A stretch of DNA of 64,000 bases from Rostrohypoxylon terebratum (taxonomy: Eukaryota; Ascomycota; Sordariomycetes; Xylariales; Hypoxylaceae): positions 806,001 to 870,000 of the forward strand of contig MU385858.1 in NCBI GenBank assembly GCA_022497145.1. Direction: 5' to 3'. The notes beneath the pieces were generated by a model. It saw only the letters and a list, made by a program, of their open reading frames with translations, was not told where the DNA came from and did not search any database. This document shows, piece after piece, positions 35,250-48,212 of the stretch. Position 1 is the first letter of the stretch. Each line of letters starts with the position of its first letter. Position numbers and translations under genes: made by a program.

Positions 35250-35738
35250 CTATCCGTCCTGTTTCGCCTTCTGAGATGGACTATCGTTGCGGATCACGAT
35301 CTCGTGACGAAGAAACGAGGTCATGATAGGCTCACCAGACTTCTTCGATTCGCCTTCGTGGTCTCGGCTCCGACTTTTCGTCCTCTGCCGCCTTCGTTTG
35401 GAATAGTCTTGGCCGTTTAGTGAACGGGACCTGGATGGTGATTGGCTTCTATGGCGATTTAATTGGATAGCGCGGATAAGTTTTCTGCGTATTGGGGACA
35501 AGGAGCCACTTCTAAGTCTCGAGGTGTTTCGTGAAATATCTAGTCTCGAAGACGACCTATGTCGGCACCGCCCTCGAAAGGTAGTGGAATCCGTTGATGG
35601 TAGCCGGTTTGTAGTGACTGCTAGAGTGTCTGGCGGATTGCGACGACGTTTTCGCCCTCGGCTATCGGGCTCGGGTGACGAGAATGTCGTAATGGTAATA
35701 TCAAGAAAACCATCATTTGCGACCGCTTGAACGGCCAT
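35250..35738 (-). CDS. Possible Ser/Arg-rich protein (last exon of an unresolved gene)
   Basis: A minus-strand frame encodes AVANDGFLDITITTFSSPEP followed by Arg/Ser dipeptides (RSQSPSRSRSLNGQD; RRRQRTKSRSRDHEGESKK) and ends in FLRHEIVIRNDSPSQKAK. The frame stays open about 30 codons upstream of the ATG at 35738 (SQTDIVEFK just before it), so the true start may lie in an earlier exon. Farther up the same strand, frames at about 36070-36300 encode ANVDRNPANWFHSLDGQVSL and a hydrophobic stretch (IPLLFSALVSTLGFLGKALL). I could not link these with confident splice sites. It may be a multi-exon gene, a decayed gene, or chance. RS-rich tails occur in splicing factors and many fungal proteins of unknown role. 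Confidence 0.35.
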   Translation of the reverse strand: MAVQAVANDGFLDITITTFSSPEPDSRGRKRRRNPPDTLAVTTNRLPSTDSTTFRGRCRHRSSSRLDISRNTSRLRSGSLSPIRRKLIRAIQLNRHRSQSPSRSRSLNGQDYSKRRRQRTKSRSRDHEGESKKSGEPIMTSFLRHEIVIRNDSPSQKAKQDG

Positions 35739-38302
35739 CTTGAATTCGACGATATCCGTTTGTGAAGCTGACTTATTTGACCCCTTGCTTCGCTTGGATT
35801 CCGTTCGGCAGTATCGTTAAGGTTGTTAGCTATAAAGAATTACCAAAAGGCAGGCGTTGCATGTAATAGATCATCAGAGGGTATTGGTGAATGTGGTAAT
35901 TTGCAGCATGTAGAGCGAATCAGGTGGTTAGACGGAATATATATCAACCAATTTTATCACTTTGACCAGCGCGGTGGAGTAGCTCGATTTCTTAGGAAGA
36001 ATGCAAGCCTGCAAGGTCTGCTGGGCGGTGGAGGAATTCAGGATGAAATAGTCTGGGCACAGAGACAATCCGGATAGGTAAGCTGGATCACATCAGCATG
36101 GAGAAGGGGATGATAGCAAGAAGTGCTTTGCCCAGGAACCCCAAGGTGGAAACCAAAGCGGAAAAGAGAAGAGGGATCAACGAGACTTGCCCGTCTAAGC
36201 TATGGAACCAATTGGCAGGGTTGCGATCGACGTTGGCTCCTAGGGATCTTCGTATCAGATCGTCTTGGATTGGTTCATCTCTAGACAGTTGGGTAAGATA
36301 CGATTGGACGACTAGCTAAGGTAACTGACGTAAAGTCTGTATCGACGCAAGAGAAACTCTGTTTGGGATTGTTGTGTGGGCACCCTTGACTGGAGCCTCT
36401 CCCTTTCTGCGGACGACCTTGGTCGACTTTTAGGCAACCTTAGTATGGTAGTAAAAGGACGGCACTATTATGTTGTATGCTGGCTTGGAATCGAGAGTTT
36501 CTAAGCTCGGACTACTACGTATTAATATGTTAGACCTTTAGACCTAGTGTACCTAGTAGTGTACTAGGTAGTAGTATGTTTGGCTATGGCTTTTTAGATG
36601 GTTCGATAAGCGTGCGAGCTCTGGCACAGCTTTGGTACAATTCTGGTACTATCTGGTACAACTCTGGCTGCAGATGACTCGGGTAGTCCAGCCTATTGCA
36701 AAGAGGATGGATTGGGATTATGTTGGGGATCGCGTGATGGCAGTTTCATTGGGTGAGTTGGAGACGATCTTCCAATATCGAGAGTATTTGATTTGAGGAG
36801 TTGCCTGGGTTTAATTCCGTGAAAAACCGCGCTGTCGTGGTCTTTGTTGTGAGGTTCTATGAGGTATTTTGAAAAACATAGCATATAATAAACATATGTA
36901 TGTGTTTCTGTTTTCATTGATGAGCTGGTTCATTATTCAAGGGTTGCCTGGTTGCCTACCTAGTAGTTTCGTGTGAGACGGTGTCTATTAGATGTGGTGA
37001 TCCAATAGGCAGCGGAAGCCTCCGATAGGGCGGGGTTGATGGGGTTGATGGTATTTAACCTAGGTAGGTCAAGTTCTTACATGATGTATGCACCGGTATG
37101 CACACTTGACCCGGTCCCAAGAAAGACGCGACGGGGTCCTTGAAAGTTGAGGGTCTTGAAGCAACGTAGGAATTTCGATATAACCCCGACATCCCTTGGC
37201 TGGTTTTGTATGGTGATTGTGTTACCGCTAGCTTACCGATATACGTAGTATGGTTGATAGTAGTACTCTAGTTAATACCTATTACCTTTTGGACAGACAA
37301 ATACGCAACGATAGTGGAAATCGTGATAAAAAGTTGTAGGTTGTAACTTGTAAGACCTCGGATTGAGAGACTTTAACCTAGGCCCTAGGGGTTGGAATGG
37401 TCTATCGAGATCTTTCAACTAATGAATTTATCATAGCCCGAACGAACGAACGATATATTGAAATAAATAATGCGGAGCCAAACATCGAACCTTCAACAGT
37501 GGAGAACCCGGGACGGGAACCTTACATCCACGTAACTAAATAAATCGGTAAAGATGCATATTCCGTTGTCCGTTTATGTATAAGTGTACACTGTACATGA
37601 CTACAAAGGTACCAATACGACCCTATTTGACCTTAACCCTTTTGACGTGACGTGTTTCGGAATTTCAACAGCTCGAACTTAGAAATTTAGACTTTTAGAA
37701 CTCCAAATGTTGAATGTTCAATGTTCCCATCGACTTTCCGAGTGACAACTTGGAACTCACATCACATAGATCCATCTATTAATAAGAAAAAGACACGACC
37801 ATCCTTCACTTCTTTTGCTTACAATATTCGATGCTGTTTTATCTAGTCTTCTTCTAACCTGTCAGCCTGTACAGCTGTACTACTAGTCTCTCTTTTCATA
37901 CTCCGCTTATTAATTGTTCCCATTCTCATTCTTTGACCCATGATTGGAAATTATTCAAGTTCGGCATTAATAGCTAAATACTACTATTAGCTACAAATTA
38001 AATACGAGACAAGGGGCAGTACGGTGTACCAAAGCACCAACCAAAGCACCAACTAAACCACGACCACACAATTTTACTCTTGGGTTTCGACAACTTGAAC
38101 CGTGATCCCCATCCAAACTACCCGTGATAACCGCCGTAGAATGTCAATGCAGTAATTCCTTCCAAGACCAACGCCAACACCAACACCGAATAATCCCTCC
38201 GTCCCATCCACAGCTACTACCATCACCAACGTCATCATCGACATCGACATCGTCACCATCGCCACCATCGTCACCATCAACAACAATAATAACAGTAATA
38301 AC
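35739..38302. other. Spacer with possible upstream exons of the Ser/Arg-rich gene and the LSB6 leader
   Basis: From 35740 to about 36420 the minus strand has several short coding-like frames that may belong to the Ser/Arg-rich gene, while the plus strand has competing frames; neither is resolved. The rest is non-coding. From about 38165 to 38300 the sequence is rich in CAN triplets (CATCGTCACCATC and CAACAATAA types), which forms the LSB6 leader. Confidence 0.4.
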
Positions 38303-40776
38303 ATGCCTCGAAACCGGCCTGCTACCACAGGTTATGAACGCCTCGCTCAGGCCGACCAATTCAGCGATGAATCCGACGACGACATCTTGGCTCAGAGCTC
38401 TGCCTCTCTCCAACCCCAATCCGCTCCACGATTTGCACCCATTAGCCAGCCGAGGCCTCACTCGGGCATGGCCTCACCCAAAGCCGCCCCAAAACCAAAA
38501 TACCGTCCGAGGCGTATGCGAAGTAATTCTGGTGTTGACCTAAAAGCTATCAACGCACGCTTAGAACGATGGGCAGATGAAATAGCTTCTAAATTCAAGA
38601 GTCGGAAGGGGAAGGGCGCCCCGGGCGAGGAGGAACGCCTCGAGATCCATTACAGCGTCTTTCAACCACCCGAGGGTGTTCGACCGGCAACGGCCGAGAC
38701 TCTTGCTACCATGCCCGAGCCCGCTATGTCTAAGGACGAGTTCGAGGCTATCGTAGATAGCGTACGCGATGCCATCGATCAAGGGATGCACCCTAGCATG
38801 ATCGCCCAGGGAAGCTCGGGAAGTTACTTTGCGCGGAATACCGATGGTAAGATCGTCGGCGTCTTCAAGCCAAAGGATGAAGAACCGTATGCTGCCGGAA
38901 ATCCAAAGTGGAACAAATGGATTCATCGGAATCTGTTCCCCTGCTGCTTCGGTCGAGCATGGTGAGTGTTTATCTATCTTACTTATTCACAACAAACAAC
39001 AAAGCCCCGCGTCAAAATCAGCAAAATTCTAATCTGTCTCCAGCCTAATTCCTAATCTCTCGTACGTGAGCGAAGCAGCAGCATACGTCCTCGATTGTCA
39101 ACTTCGTACCCACATAGTCCCTTACACTGACGTCGTCTATCTATCATCTAAATCATTCCACTATCCGTATTGGGACCGCCGGAGCTTTTACAGGAAGAAG
39201 AAGCCCCTCCCATCCAAACCGGGAAGCTTTCAAGTTTTTCTTAAGGGATTCAAAGATGCCAACGTATTTTTAAGGGAACATCCTTGGCCGGACCAATACT
39301 GGTCCAGTTTTCGAACAAATGATACTCATCGGCACAGGCAAAGGAAGTGGGCGGACAACTGCCGGCCATCAAGTAGAAGAGTCCGTAGTGATGATAGTGA
39401 GAGCGAGGATGAAAATGGCACACATGAGCAAAGACCTCTTGGACCGAACAATTTCATGTGGACTGAATCCTTGAAGCAGGCATTCCGGGAACAGCTCGAA
39501 AAACTCGTAATTCTAGATTACATCATGCGGAATACCGATAGAGGCCTTGATAATTGGATGGTTAAGGTCGATTGGGAAGCCCAAGCAGTAACGATTGCTT
39601 CAGATCCTCCCCAACTGAACATGGATATCCCAGAAGAAGACGACGAAGCAGCAGCTCCGAGACCAGTCGAACTGCCGACAAGGAGTAAATCGCGAAGTCC
39701 TAATCCTTACAAAACACAAAAACCCATGAACGCGGCCGGCGCGCGCAAAGTCCCTGATCCTAAGATATCAATCGGAGCAATCGACAACTCTCTGTCGTGG
39801 CCGTGGAAACATCCGGATGCATGGCGAAGGTATAGACATTCTTTCCTGCTTCTTCCCCATTGTTTGATATGCTAATCTCACTATATACAGTTTTCCCTTC
39901 GGTTGGCTCTTCTTACCCGTCGACTTAATTGGACGGCCTTTCTCCCAGAGGACCCGCGACCACTTCCTGCCTCTTCTCACTTCTACGCAGTGGTGGAGTC
40001 AGACATCGCTTGAGCTACGGAAAGTCTTCCAACTCGACCCGGATTTCCAGGAGAAGATGTTCTCCCGTCAGATGGCAGTAATGAAGGGACAGGCCTGGAA
40101 TGTCGTCGAGACGCTCAAAACTCCGGACCATGGCCCCTTAGAGCTTACTCGACGTGCGAGGGTGTGTGTTTGGGACGATCTAGTCGAAGTTCCAGTCGCT
40201 GTGCCTATGCGCGCCACATCGTCGGACATCCGTCGCAAGGCCGAAGCCACTCATGGAACCATACAGGAAGAGATGGATATTGGCGCAGCCAACTCGTCCT
40301 CTGCACCTGCCAAAGTAGATGATCTCCTTGGATTTTCTAGCCCCCTACCTAATCCAGGCCGTTTCGAGCTCGCGAGCCCTCACGACCTATCTCCAGACCG
40401 CACTGAGCCACCCAACGGCACATCCCAGACCCTATTCGACGCACTCGCGATCACAGAAGCGCCCGCCACCAACCGTCCGAAACTTACGCGTAATCCAAGG
40501 TCCAGCTACCAGGGCCCGGCCCGTGCACAAATAAGCAATATGTACTCGCCGCGTCGTGAACGCCGGTACTCGGCGAATACGCCACGCAACGGAAACGTCG
40601 CGACAAAACTTCTTTACGGAAATGGCAATGGGTATTTGGAAGACGAAGACGGCGACGATGTCGAAGGCGACTTAGGCTACGCGGCCGCAGAGACGATGGA
40701 TGGGAATAGAAGGAAAGTGATCGTAGAAAGATTAGAGACGGTGAAGGCCAGAAATCCGGTGTTTACCTGGTGTTAA
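38303..40776 (+). CDS. LSB6: Type II phosphatidylinositol 4-kinase
   Basis: Exons 38303-38961, 39044-39829 and 39891-40776 give 776 aa; introns are 82 and 61 bp with GTGAGT and GTATAG donors. The N-terminus is disordered. The catalytic core begins at GSSGSYFARNTDGKIVGVFK (glycine loop and ATP lysine), followed by EPYAAGNPKWNKWIHRN and the Cys-rich segment LFPCCFGRACLIP. In animals the equivalent segment is palmitoylated for membrane binding. The catalytic loop is LDYIMRNTDRGLDNWMVK and the metal-binding part is ISIGAIDNSLSWPWKHPDAW. It makes PI4P on Golgi, vacuole and endosomal membranes; yeast Lsb6 also affects endosome motility. The C-terminal ~150 residues are disordered and specific to filamentous fungi. 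Confidence 0.93.
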
Positions 40777-41137
40777 TGAGGGACATTGTACGAAGATAGA
40801 GTGCGGGCGCCAATTGCTGATGGGGAAGCCAATCCAGCAAAAATCTTGCGCAACGAAAAAGCAAAAGGAAAAGGGCCGTAGATCGCTGGTCCCTCGATGA
40901 AGATGTCATTATTTGCCCGCTCGAAAGATGAAGGGCAAACCGGACTAGGAACTACAACTACGATCGCTAACCATCGTACGGTGTACGTATGTGGTCGAAG
41001 CGCGCATAACGAAGAGGAGGATATGGAAGCGAGAGTATGAGATGGGTTTCAATTGTATAGCGTGTGTAGGCATGGAAGTCTCGAGGAATTGGGCTCATCG
41101 AGTGTACAACGAAACAAACTATACTAGACACCAAATA

Positions 41138-41190
41138 GCACAGCACAGCACAGCACAGCACAGCACAGCATGGTATGGCATGGCATGGCA
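41138..41190. repeat. AGCAC and ATGGC pentanucleotide arrays
   Basis: About six to seven AGCAC units run directly into four ATGGT/ATGGC units. Two different pentanucleotide arrays are thus joined head to tail, 0.3 kb downstream of LSB6. Confidence 0.85.
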
Positions 41191-44100
41191 GGTTGCGAAA
41201 TCTATTACGCTCACGGCGCAATACATATCCGATCTTTTCCACGTCGGTATAACGACTTGTCTCCATAGGTATCATGTCTTTCTCCGCGCAGTTCACGACA
41301 AGGATATGCTTACCTATCTATATATGTATAGGTAAGGGATGTATGTAGGTAATCTGAGGAGTTTGTAGCTGAGTCGACGGGACGTAAAGATGAGGATCAA
41401 GTCAAGTATAGAGATCCCTTTCGCAATGTTATACTCAAAAATACATGAATCTTAGATGCTCGTTGGGAAGAAAAAAACGGTGCTGACTTACATAAAGGAT
41501 TCCATCTCTCCCAATCCTGCGAGGCTGTCAGGTAATACGTAATATATATAATATGACATGTAATCGTGCAGCAATCGTCGAGGATCGGAAACAGAAAATC
41601 ATATTGTTGTCCCAAACTGGTCCCAACATGCATGACGTTCGATAGTTTCTCCATTACCGAGAAAACATTCCCGCTTCCAAATTAAAAAAAAATCGAATCA
41701 AATCAAATCAAACTTACCTACCTACCTACCTATCCCTGCTATCCAAATCCACAGACTCGAAACTAATGCCCCCCTTTTTTCCAAAAAGTCACGTTGCCGT
41801 GTGTTGGAGCGGGTTGGTATTCTACATAGTACGTTCTCTTCAGCCGGGAACCAATAGGCAAGCAGCTCCCTCGAACAGTTCTCCCTCTCTACCTATTATT
41901 CTCGTTACTTCACCTACCTACCTACACACACCTACTCATACATACATACGCTAAATTGATGTTGTAATACTGCGTAGCATTTCCCATTTTGCCCCTCGCT
42001 AAAGCTAAAGAGTTCGTCCCTCTCTCGTTCCTCGGTTTTTCTCCTCTTCCCCTTCCCCCGCCGCGTGTTCGTTTCGATTTAAACCCGTCTGCGTCTCCAA
42101 TGGGCCGTCCCGATCATACCGTACGATGCGGCTGCGGCTGCGATGTCTAATGGTACATACCTACATATACGTCTTACCTACTTGGTAAAATGGAACATTG
42201 GATCGTATATACCCGGGGATGTACGTATGTATGAGCGCATGTAGGTCTGTATATTACCTTACATACCGTATCCATAGAAATCCACATGTATACTAGGTAT
42301 GTATGTGATGTATATATGTATGTATATGTCATGTAAGAGGTAGGCTCGTAAGTTGTCGCCAGCTTACTAAGAAAAGAAGAGACGAAAAAGTCTCGAAAAG
42401 TCACGAGCGGACTAGAAAAGAATTAAAAAATAATTTCTACCCACTCAAAATAAGACGATTTATGTATGTAATACGCGAAATACAAGGAACGTACATAAAA
42501 CAGATCATCCTACTGTTTTAAATAGAGTGAATACATGATACCTAGGTCCTACATACATGGAAACCCAAGCGAAGAAATAAAATAGCAATAAAAAAGCAAA
42601 AATTGAAAATCAAACCGTCGAGGGTGAAGATCCGGTAACCCAGCAAGCCTTCTTGCTTCTCCGGAACTAGGGTATGCGAAGAAGTAGGGTACGGTACTTG
42701 CAGTAGCTTCGAGCGGCAGCCCGCTGCGGTTCCAGAGGAGAGGGAAGAGCGGCAGCAAGGATTCAAGGTTGGAATGCTTGTGGGAGAGAGAGGGAGGGAA
42801 GCGAGCAATTACCAGTACCCATTACCCACGCCATACCCATCGTAGTGTAGTGTAGTTCGAAAACTAAAGACGAGGAGACGTACGCGGAAAAAAAGGAATG
42901 GGAATGGAAGAAAAAGACAAGGGAATGTGAGATGTGATAAGTGACAGGTCGTATTTCAGGGCAGGCAAAGGAAAAAGAGGAAAAGCGCCAGCAGTCTGGG
43001 CGGGCGCCAGACCACGTCAAAAAAAAGATTTACCTACCAACCCAAGAACCCAAGAAAAAAACCCACCTCGACCGAGACCGCGGGCCGCCCGCGATTGGGG
43101 GTCTGCCCGAAGGACGCGCCGTCGGGCCACCTAGACCCTGTCTCGCCTTGCCCTGCCGTACATATCTTGGGTATCGCACACCAGCGCGCATTGGATATCA
43201 TCGTGCGCACGATATGTATGTCTGTTCCCCTCTTCTACTCCATACGCATACTCCCTCGGTCTTTCGTGCTGTGTCTGCCTTACCTACCTGCCTACGTCAG
43301 GGCTTGGATGGGCTGACGAGACGACCCAGTGACGCCTCCTTGACACACCGATTCATAGAGGGAACGGGGAAGACAGGAAACACGAAAGTGGATGGGCCGC
43401 GGATATTCAGAAGAGAGAAGAAGTAGGAAACCTGATGTATCAGAACGTATGGCATGGTTTTGGGGGCTTCAAGAACAGCTCATGGCTGCATGTTTGCATG
43501 TCTGCATTTCCCGGAACTACTACTCTATCTTGTTACCCTACTGGCATTACTAGCATTCTTGCCTACTGTTTTACTAGGTACGGTGTTTGAATTGTGCCTA
43601 TCAGGTTGACGTCGACACGGCTGCTCCGGGCGTATTAAAGCCCCGTCATCAATATATTAAGTCAGCTTGCGTAGCACGGCGTATACATCGGTTAACTCAG
43701 GTAGGTTTAGGTAGGATGCCGCGCTTCTCGGCAGATATATGGCACTGAAATTGACATCGCTAAGAGGCCTCCGTGTGCGTACGTCATGTCGGTGGTCATG
43801 GTCGTCGTTACGCGGAGCGACGGTGGTAAAAAGTGGTGAAGTTTGATTAAGGGTACGACATCATCATGTACAATGTCAGATGCCTAGTAACCTAGTATTA
43901 GTGTAATGGCTAGTATTAGGGGCATCATGGGCATTTGGAAGGGAGGCTTACATAGGTGGAGTTTAGGGGGATTAAATCATTATTTGATCTATATTAGCTC
44001 TGCTCCTCTCGGTAGAGGAAATAAGAAATAAGAATGACAACGGCGAAATGTCCTGAACAGGATCAAGCGCGAAATTGTCGGCTATCCATAGAGATCGCCT

Positions 44101-44215
44101 TACCAAACTGCTGGGTTAGGGACCCGGGCGTATGTACAATACAGCTAACCTTTTCAGCGCTCCGAGCACGGCACAGGCACAGGCACGAGCACGGGGCACT
44201 GACCTCTTCCCAAAG

Positions 44216-44251
44216 TCGCAATCCTCGCAACCCTCGCAACCCTCGCAAACC
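44216..44251. repeat. 9-bp minisatellite, four copies
   Basis: Four units of TCGCAACCC-type sequence, with one or two substitutions among them. Confidence 0.8.
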
Positions 44252-44414
44252 CAGATGGATGTGTGAAGGTTGTTTCCGCGCAGACGGTAAGGCACCTTCG
44301 CCTCGCGTCTGCATGCTGCCGCACCCAGCACACCCGAAAGGAGCGAGGAGGACCTAACAGCTCGACCTGGCTCCTTGGGAAACGGTGTCTCGCTTGCTGG
44401 GACCGATGCTGGTA

Positions 44415-44441
44415 CCTGCTGAGCCTGCTGAGCCTGCTGAG
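44415..44441. repeat. 9-bp minisatellite, three copies
   Basis: Three tandem CCTGCTGAG units, perfect apart from the last two bases. Confidence 0.8.
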
Positions 44442-45473
44442 AATCAAAAACGTCTTGGCTTGGAATCGGCCTGCCAATCATGGGTAGCGCAGGACAGTGA
44501 AATGCAAGCCAATCTAGCCTCAAAAGTTCCCAACGTGAACTTCCCGCAGGGTAGCACCCTGCCTTTCTAACCGACCCTTCAGTTCCATGTCCCTAGCGTT
44601 GGTAGGCTAGCCAGGCTCCCAGGGCTACTCCGGGAAATAGTAGTAGAACCAGTCGCTCGGGCTGGTGATACAAAATAATTGTACAGAAGTATCCATATGG
44701 ATGTAATGTACTTTGTAGGTATGTACGTGGACATGTGCTGTATGTGCGTAGAACATACCTAAGGTAGATGGGTAGGTGATGTAGGTGATGTACCTGGTGT
44801 ACACTACCTACGTATGCCACCTACTACACAGTACTACTATGTCGCCCACTATGTCACCTATCATGCTGCTATGACACTCTATATGTCACCCACGACCCTC
44901 TCTGTAGCCCACCATCCATCGACCCCCACGTGATTTAATCAAAAATTTGTTGTGGACAGCGTCGCTAGATGATCATGGCTTGGCTTACGAGAGCTGTTCC
45001 AGCGTTCCTTCTTTGCAACCAAGTAAATCCCAACCAGGGCTACCGAAGATTGGATGATAGTTAGATTTGCAGGGTAATAATGAAAAAAAAAAAAGTAAGC
45101 AAGGGTTGCCATTGGCGATCATTGCGGCGGAGAGCGAGGCTGGGGTCAAATTGGTTCGTTTTGACCCGGCGTTTTTTCCCGTTATATTTCTCTCTTAGAT
45201 CCGGATACGATCACGCCTGTAGTGTCTGACCCGATACTCCGGTACACGCTAATGCATGGCTCATAATAAAGTAAGGCACATGATTGTGATGATTATTGTA
45301 TATGATGACGACGGTGAAGAAAGGTGCATGTATCGGCGCTGCGAGATGTTGAGATATGCAGTCCAAAAAAACGCAGGTTATAATCGAGATCGTAGATTGT
45401 GCAATGCAGAAGCAAACCCCTTGAGCCGAAGCCCCGGATATGCCGATTTCAGCCGTGACCCGTTAGGAGACCC

Positions 45474-45508
45474 GTCGCAGGTCGCAGGTCGCAGGTCGCA
45501 AGTCGCAA
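45474..45508. repeat. 7-bp minisatellite, five copies
   Basis: Five tandem GTCGCAG/GTCGCAA units, the last two carrying A for G in the seventh position. Confidence 0.85.
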
Positions 45509-45546
45509 GGTAGATCGAGAGTGCGCGCGCATGTGTACCTAGCAGT

Positions 45547-45587
45547 TTAGGTCCTAGGTCCTTAGGTCCTATGTCCTAGGTAGGTAT
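45547..45587. repeat. TAGGTCC/CCTAGGT cluster
   Basis: Overlapping TAGGTCC units end in CCTAGGTAGGTA, one of the dispersed CCTAGGT clusters of this window. It is followed by GGATGTAT-type units to about 45645. Confidence 0.75.
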
Positions 45588-48212
45588 GGATGTAATATGG
45601 ATGGATGTATGGATGTACACTATACACATACATCCATGGATGTGTGTGTTCCAGAGGGACGGGCGCTATCCCGCTAACTTCAGCGGCAGGAAAAATTGCG
45701 TGCGTTTGTAGTACAGTACCGTATGTAAGTATGAGGGCCATCGAGGCTTTAACCGCCTGTGGGCCTGTCCGACAATAATCCTTTCTGTGGACCAGGGGTA
45801 ACTGGTTAGCGTCGAACAACGAATGGACCTATCTGGACCTATGCTGCTCATCTTGACAAGGACTTTTTATTAGTATCGCAGATAGTAACGTAGATATTAT
45901 AGCTTCCAACCCAGCTTGGGCTCGTATATTGATCTCTTGTTTTGTTTTTTTTACGAATTGCGACCCGTCTACGGTCCGTGTTGAGGCGTGTAAAGGCAGT
46001 ACGAGCAGTACAAGGCCATCATATGAGGGACTCGTTATGCTTCTCGGCAGGGGGCTCCGGACGTTCGAGCCTCTAGCCAACCAGTCGGGGAAAGTCCCCT
46101 CGTTTCGTTCCCGCTCAATGGGAAACCTTCTGCTCGAAGGGCAGCTGGAGTACATTACGGTACTCGACCATCTTTCTGGAAACGTACTTGGTACTGCTGT
46201 ACCGACCACTTGGAGATCGCCGCTACCCCCCCAATTCCTAGCGTTGTCCCTCTAAAGCCATCTCCACTGCGACGGCCCGCTTGTTTTGATCCTTTGCAAA
46301 GTAGGTGTCCTCTCGACCCTTCAATACGGGTGCAAGCCATAATAAAGCATTCCTCGGGCGTCCCAGGGATGTTGTGCAGTCGTCGCCCTACTGAGACTCA
46401 TGTTGAAAGTAGGAAACAAAAACGGACAATAAACGGCCAAGGTACCGTCGCTGATTTCTTAGCCGAGTATGTTAAGCTTAGCTCCCATCAGACCACAGTG
46501 GCGGTGTGAGGAAGCCATACTAAAATAAGGTAATCCCGTAATCTCTTCCGCCGTCCAGGTAGTCGCACGTAAGGAGTTGTGAGTAATAGTAGGCACCACG
46601 ATCGTCACCACAGTCTTGTCGTCCCAAGACCCGGGTGAGGGTGAATCTGCTCCTCTCATGCATATGTACTAGTACTAAGTGGACGCAAATGGTCCGACCT
46701 AGTCGCTTTGCGAACAAGTTACTGTAACCGGACGACCATTCGAACATTCCATCCCTGTCGTCATGATGGTCTGCTACGTACGTATGTGGAATTCGTTCGT
46801 GACTGACCACATCCACAAATCCGTAGTAGATTAGAAAGTCATCGGCAAGTAATATATTCTTTCTGACTCAGGATGCGACCGCCATGCTTACCAGACTTCC
46901 CCGTGCCGTCTCCTGGTGGTTCGTCAGGGGTCTTGGGATTCTAGCTTCTTAGTAGCAGCGGCAGGAAGAATTTAAGAATCCTGAGAAGCAGCCAGGGTCC
47001 ACGGGATCGCTGGGAGCACCCGCTGGTGTGGCTGCCATCCTGTGCGTCTTTTCCGGATAGGGGCATATGTGAAGTAAAGCCACAGCTAGCCCACGAGTTG
47101 GCTCTTTAGACTCTTTAGACTCCCTTGACCGGGCGGCCTGCGGAATTCGGCCGTCTCCTTGCCAAACCAAGCCAAATGTGTTTAGACGGAAAAGGCTTCA
47201 TGCTCTTTAAAAGAGCGCTTGATTCTTTATCCCCTATTGCCGCCGTCAAAATCACCTCAGGTGTGAACTTGCCCGCGCTCAACGCGGCTGCGCCATCCAC
47301 AGTTCTCAACCCTTGGCTATGGCCGCATCAACTGAACCGGATATTGATAGAAAGTAACACTGGGCACAGTACGGTAACCGTCACCATTCTTAAAGAAAAA
47401 GGTAACCAGAGTACCGAGTGACTGCCGAGCCAGCACGTTCAATCACAAGCTTAAGTTGAATCTCATACGTGGCTGCTTAATCCCACCTAGCCAGATACAA
47501 GACCTTTTCTGCGCTATATGTCATTCAATGCAATATGAACCCTCCGCAGCACCTAAATCAAATAGCTATTGGGCAGAGTATATGCCAAGCACATCAAGCA
47601 AGAAGCAGGCTTGGGCAGCAACGTCTCTTCATAACGAGGGAAAAAAATGCACGAGCAGAGAGACGGGAACTAGTGCGGGTGCATTTGGGTCATGGAAGTA
47701 ACCAGAGAGGAACAGGTCTAGGAACCTCAGATGCCTGCCCTTATGCTTCAGTGGTTTATAGCTGAGCGGATTTGATCAGGAAGGTCTGATGCATACATAG
47801 GGAGTAACCGTAGTACCCAGGATCTGCAACAAAGCTCGTGGGGTGCAAGCTGTGGACGTGTGACCAATGTGGTTGTTTTGACCGGGCTATTGGCTCCACA
47901 CACGCCTAACAGCTTTATTCTTGCAATATACCACTTGCCACTAACGGTCCCCATGTACCTAGGGAATAGAGGAGATCAGACGGCCTCTTCGTCGAGGAGG
48001 AGGTGTGTGTCGATGGAGTTGAGGGCCCAAACAGAGAAAGCTGCTCTGGTTAAAAGCCGCCATTCGGAAGTCTATAGCTGTTGTTTGCTTGTGCCACACA
48101 AATTACCACGACTCCATAGCTGAGCAGTTGGTTAGCTATGAACCATTCCCTCGGTATTCTTGACTAGACTTTTTTCAGCCTTAGAATCCTTCGTCGAAGC
48201 TTGTCTTATATA

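Larger units (their letters stand above)
40777..48212. other. Gene-poor 7.4-kb spacer with minisatellites
   Basis: No gene is supported. Tandem arrays at 41138, 44216, 44415, 45474 and 45547 are listed separately; CCTACCTA arrays also occur near 41714 and 41917. Short frames at 44385-44570, 45929-46255 and 47125-47421 have ordinary composition but match nothing I know. Because the next gene is invisible as a plain ORF, another intron-dense gene could be hidden between 44.0 and 47.5 kb. Confidence 0.5.

Noticed and set aside
42941..43426. 161-codon ORF
   Set aside because: It is rich in Lys/Pro/Arg from purine- and C-rich tracts, lacks any domain, and overlaps other equally open frames.
44385..44570. 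61-codon ORF (GPMLVPAEPAEPAENQKR...)
   Set aside because: Partly made by a 9-bp minisatellite; the rest is short and unrecognised, with no supporting flanking exons.
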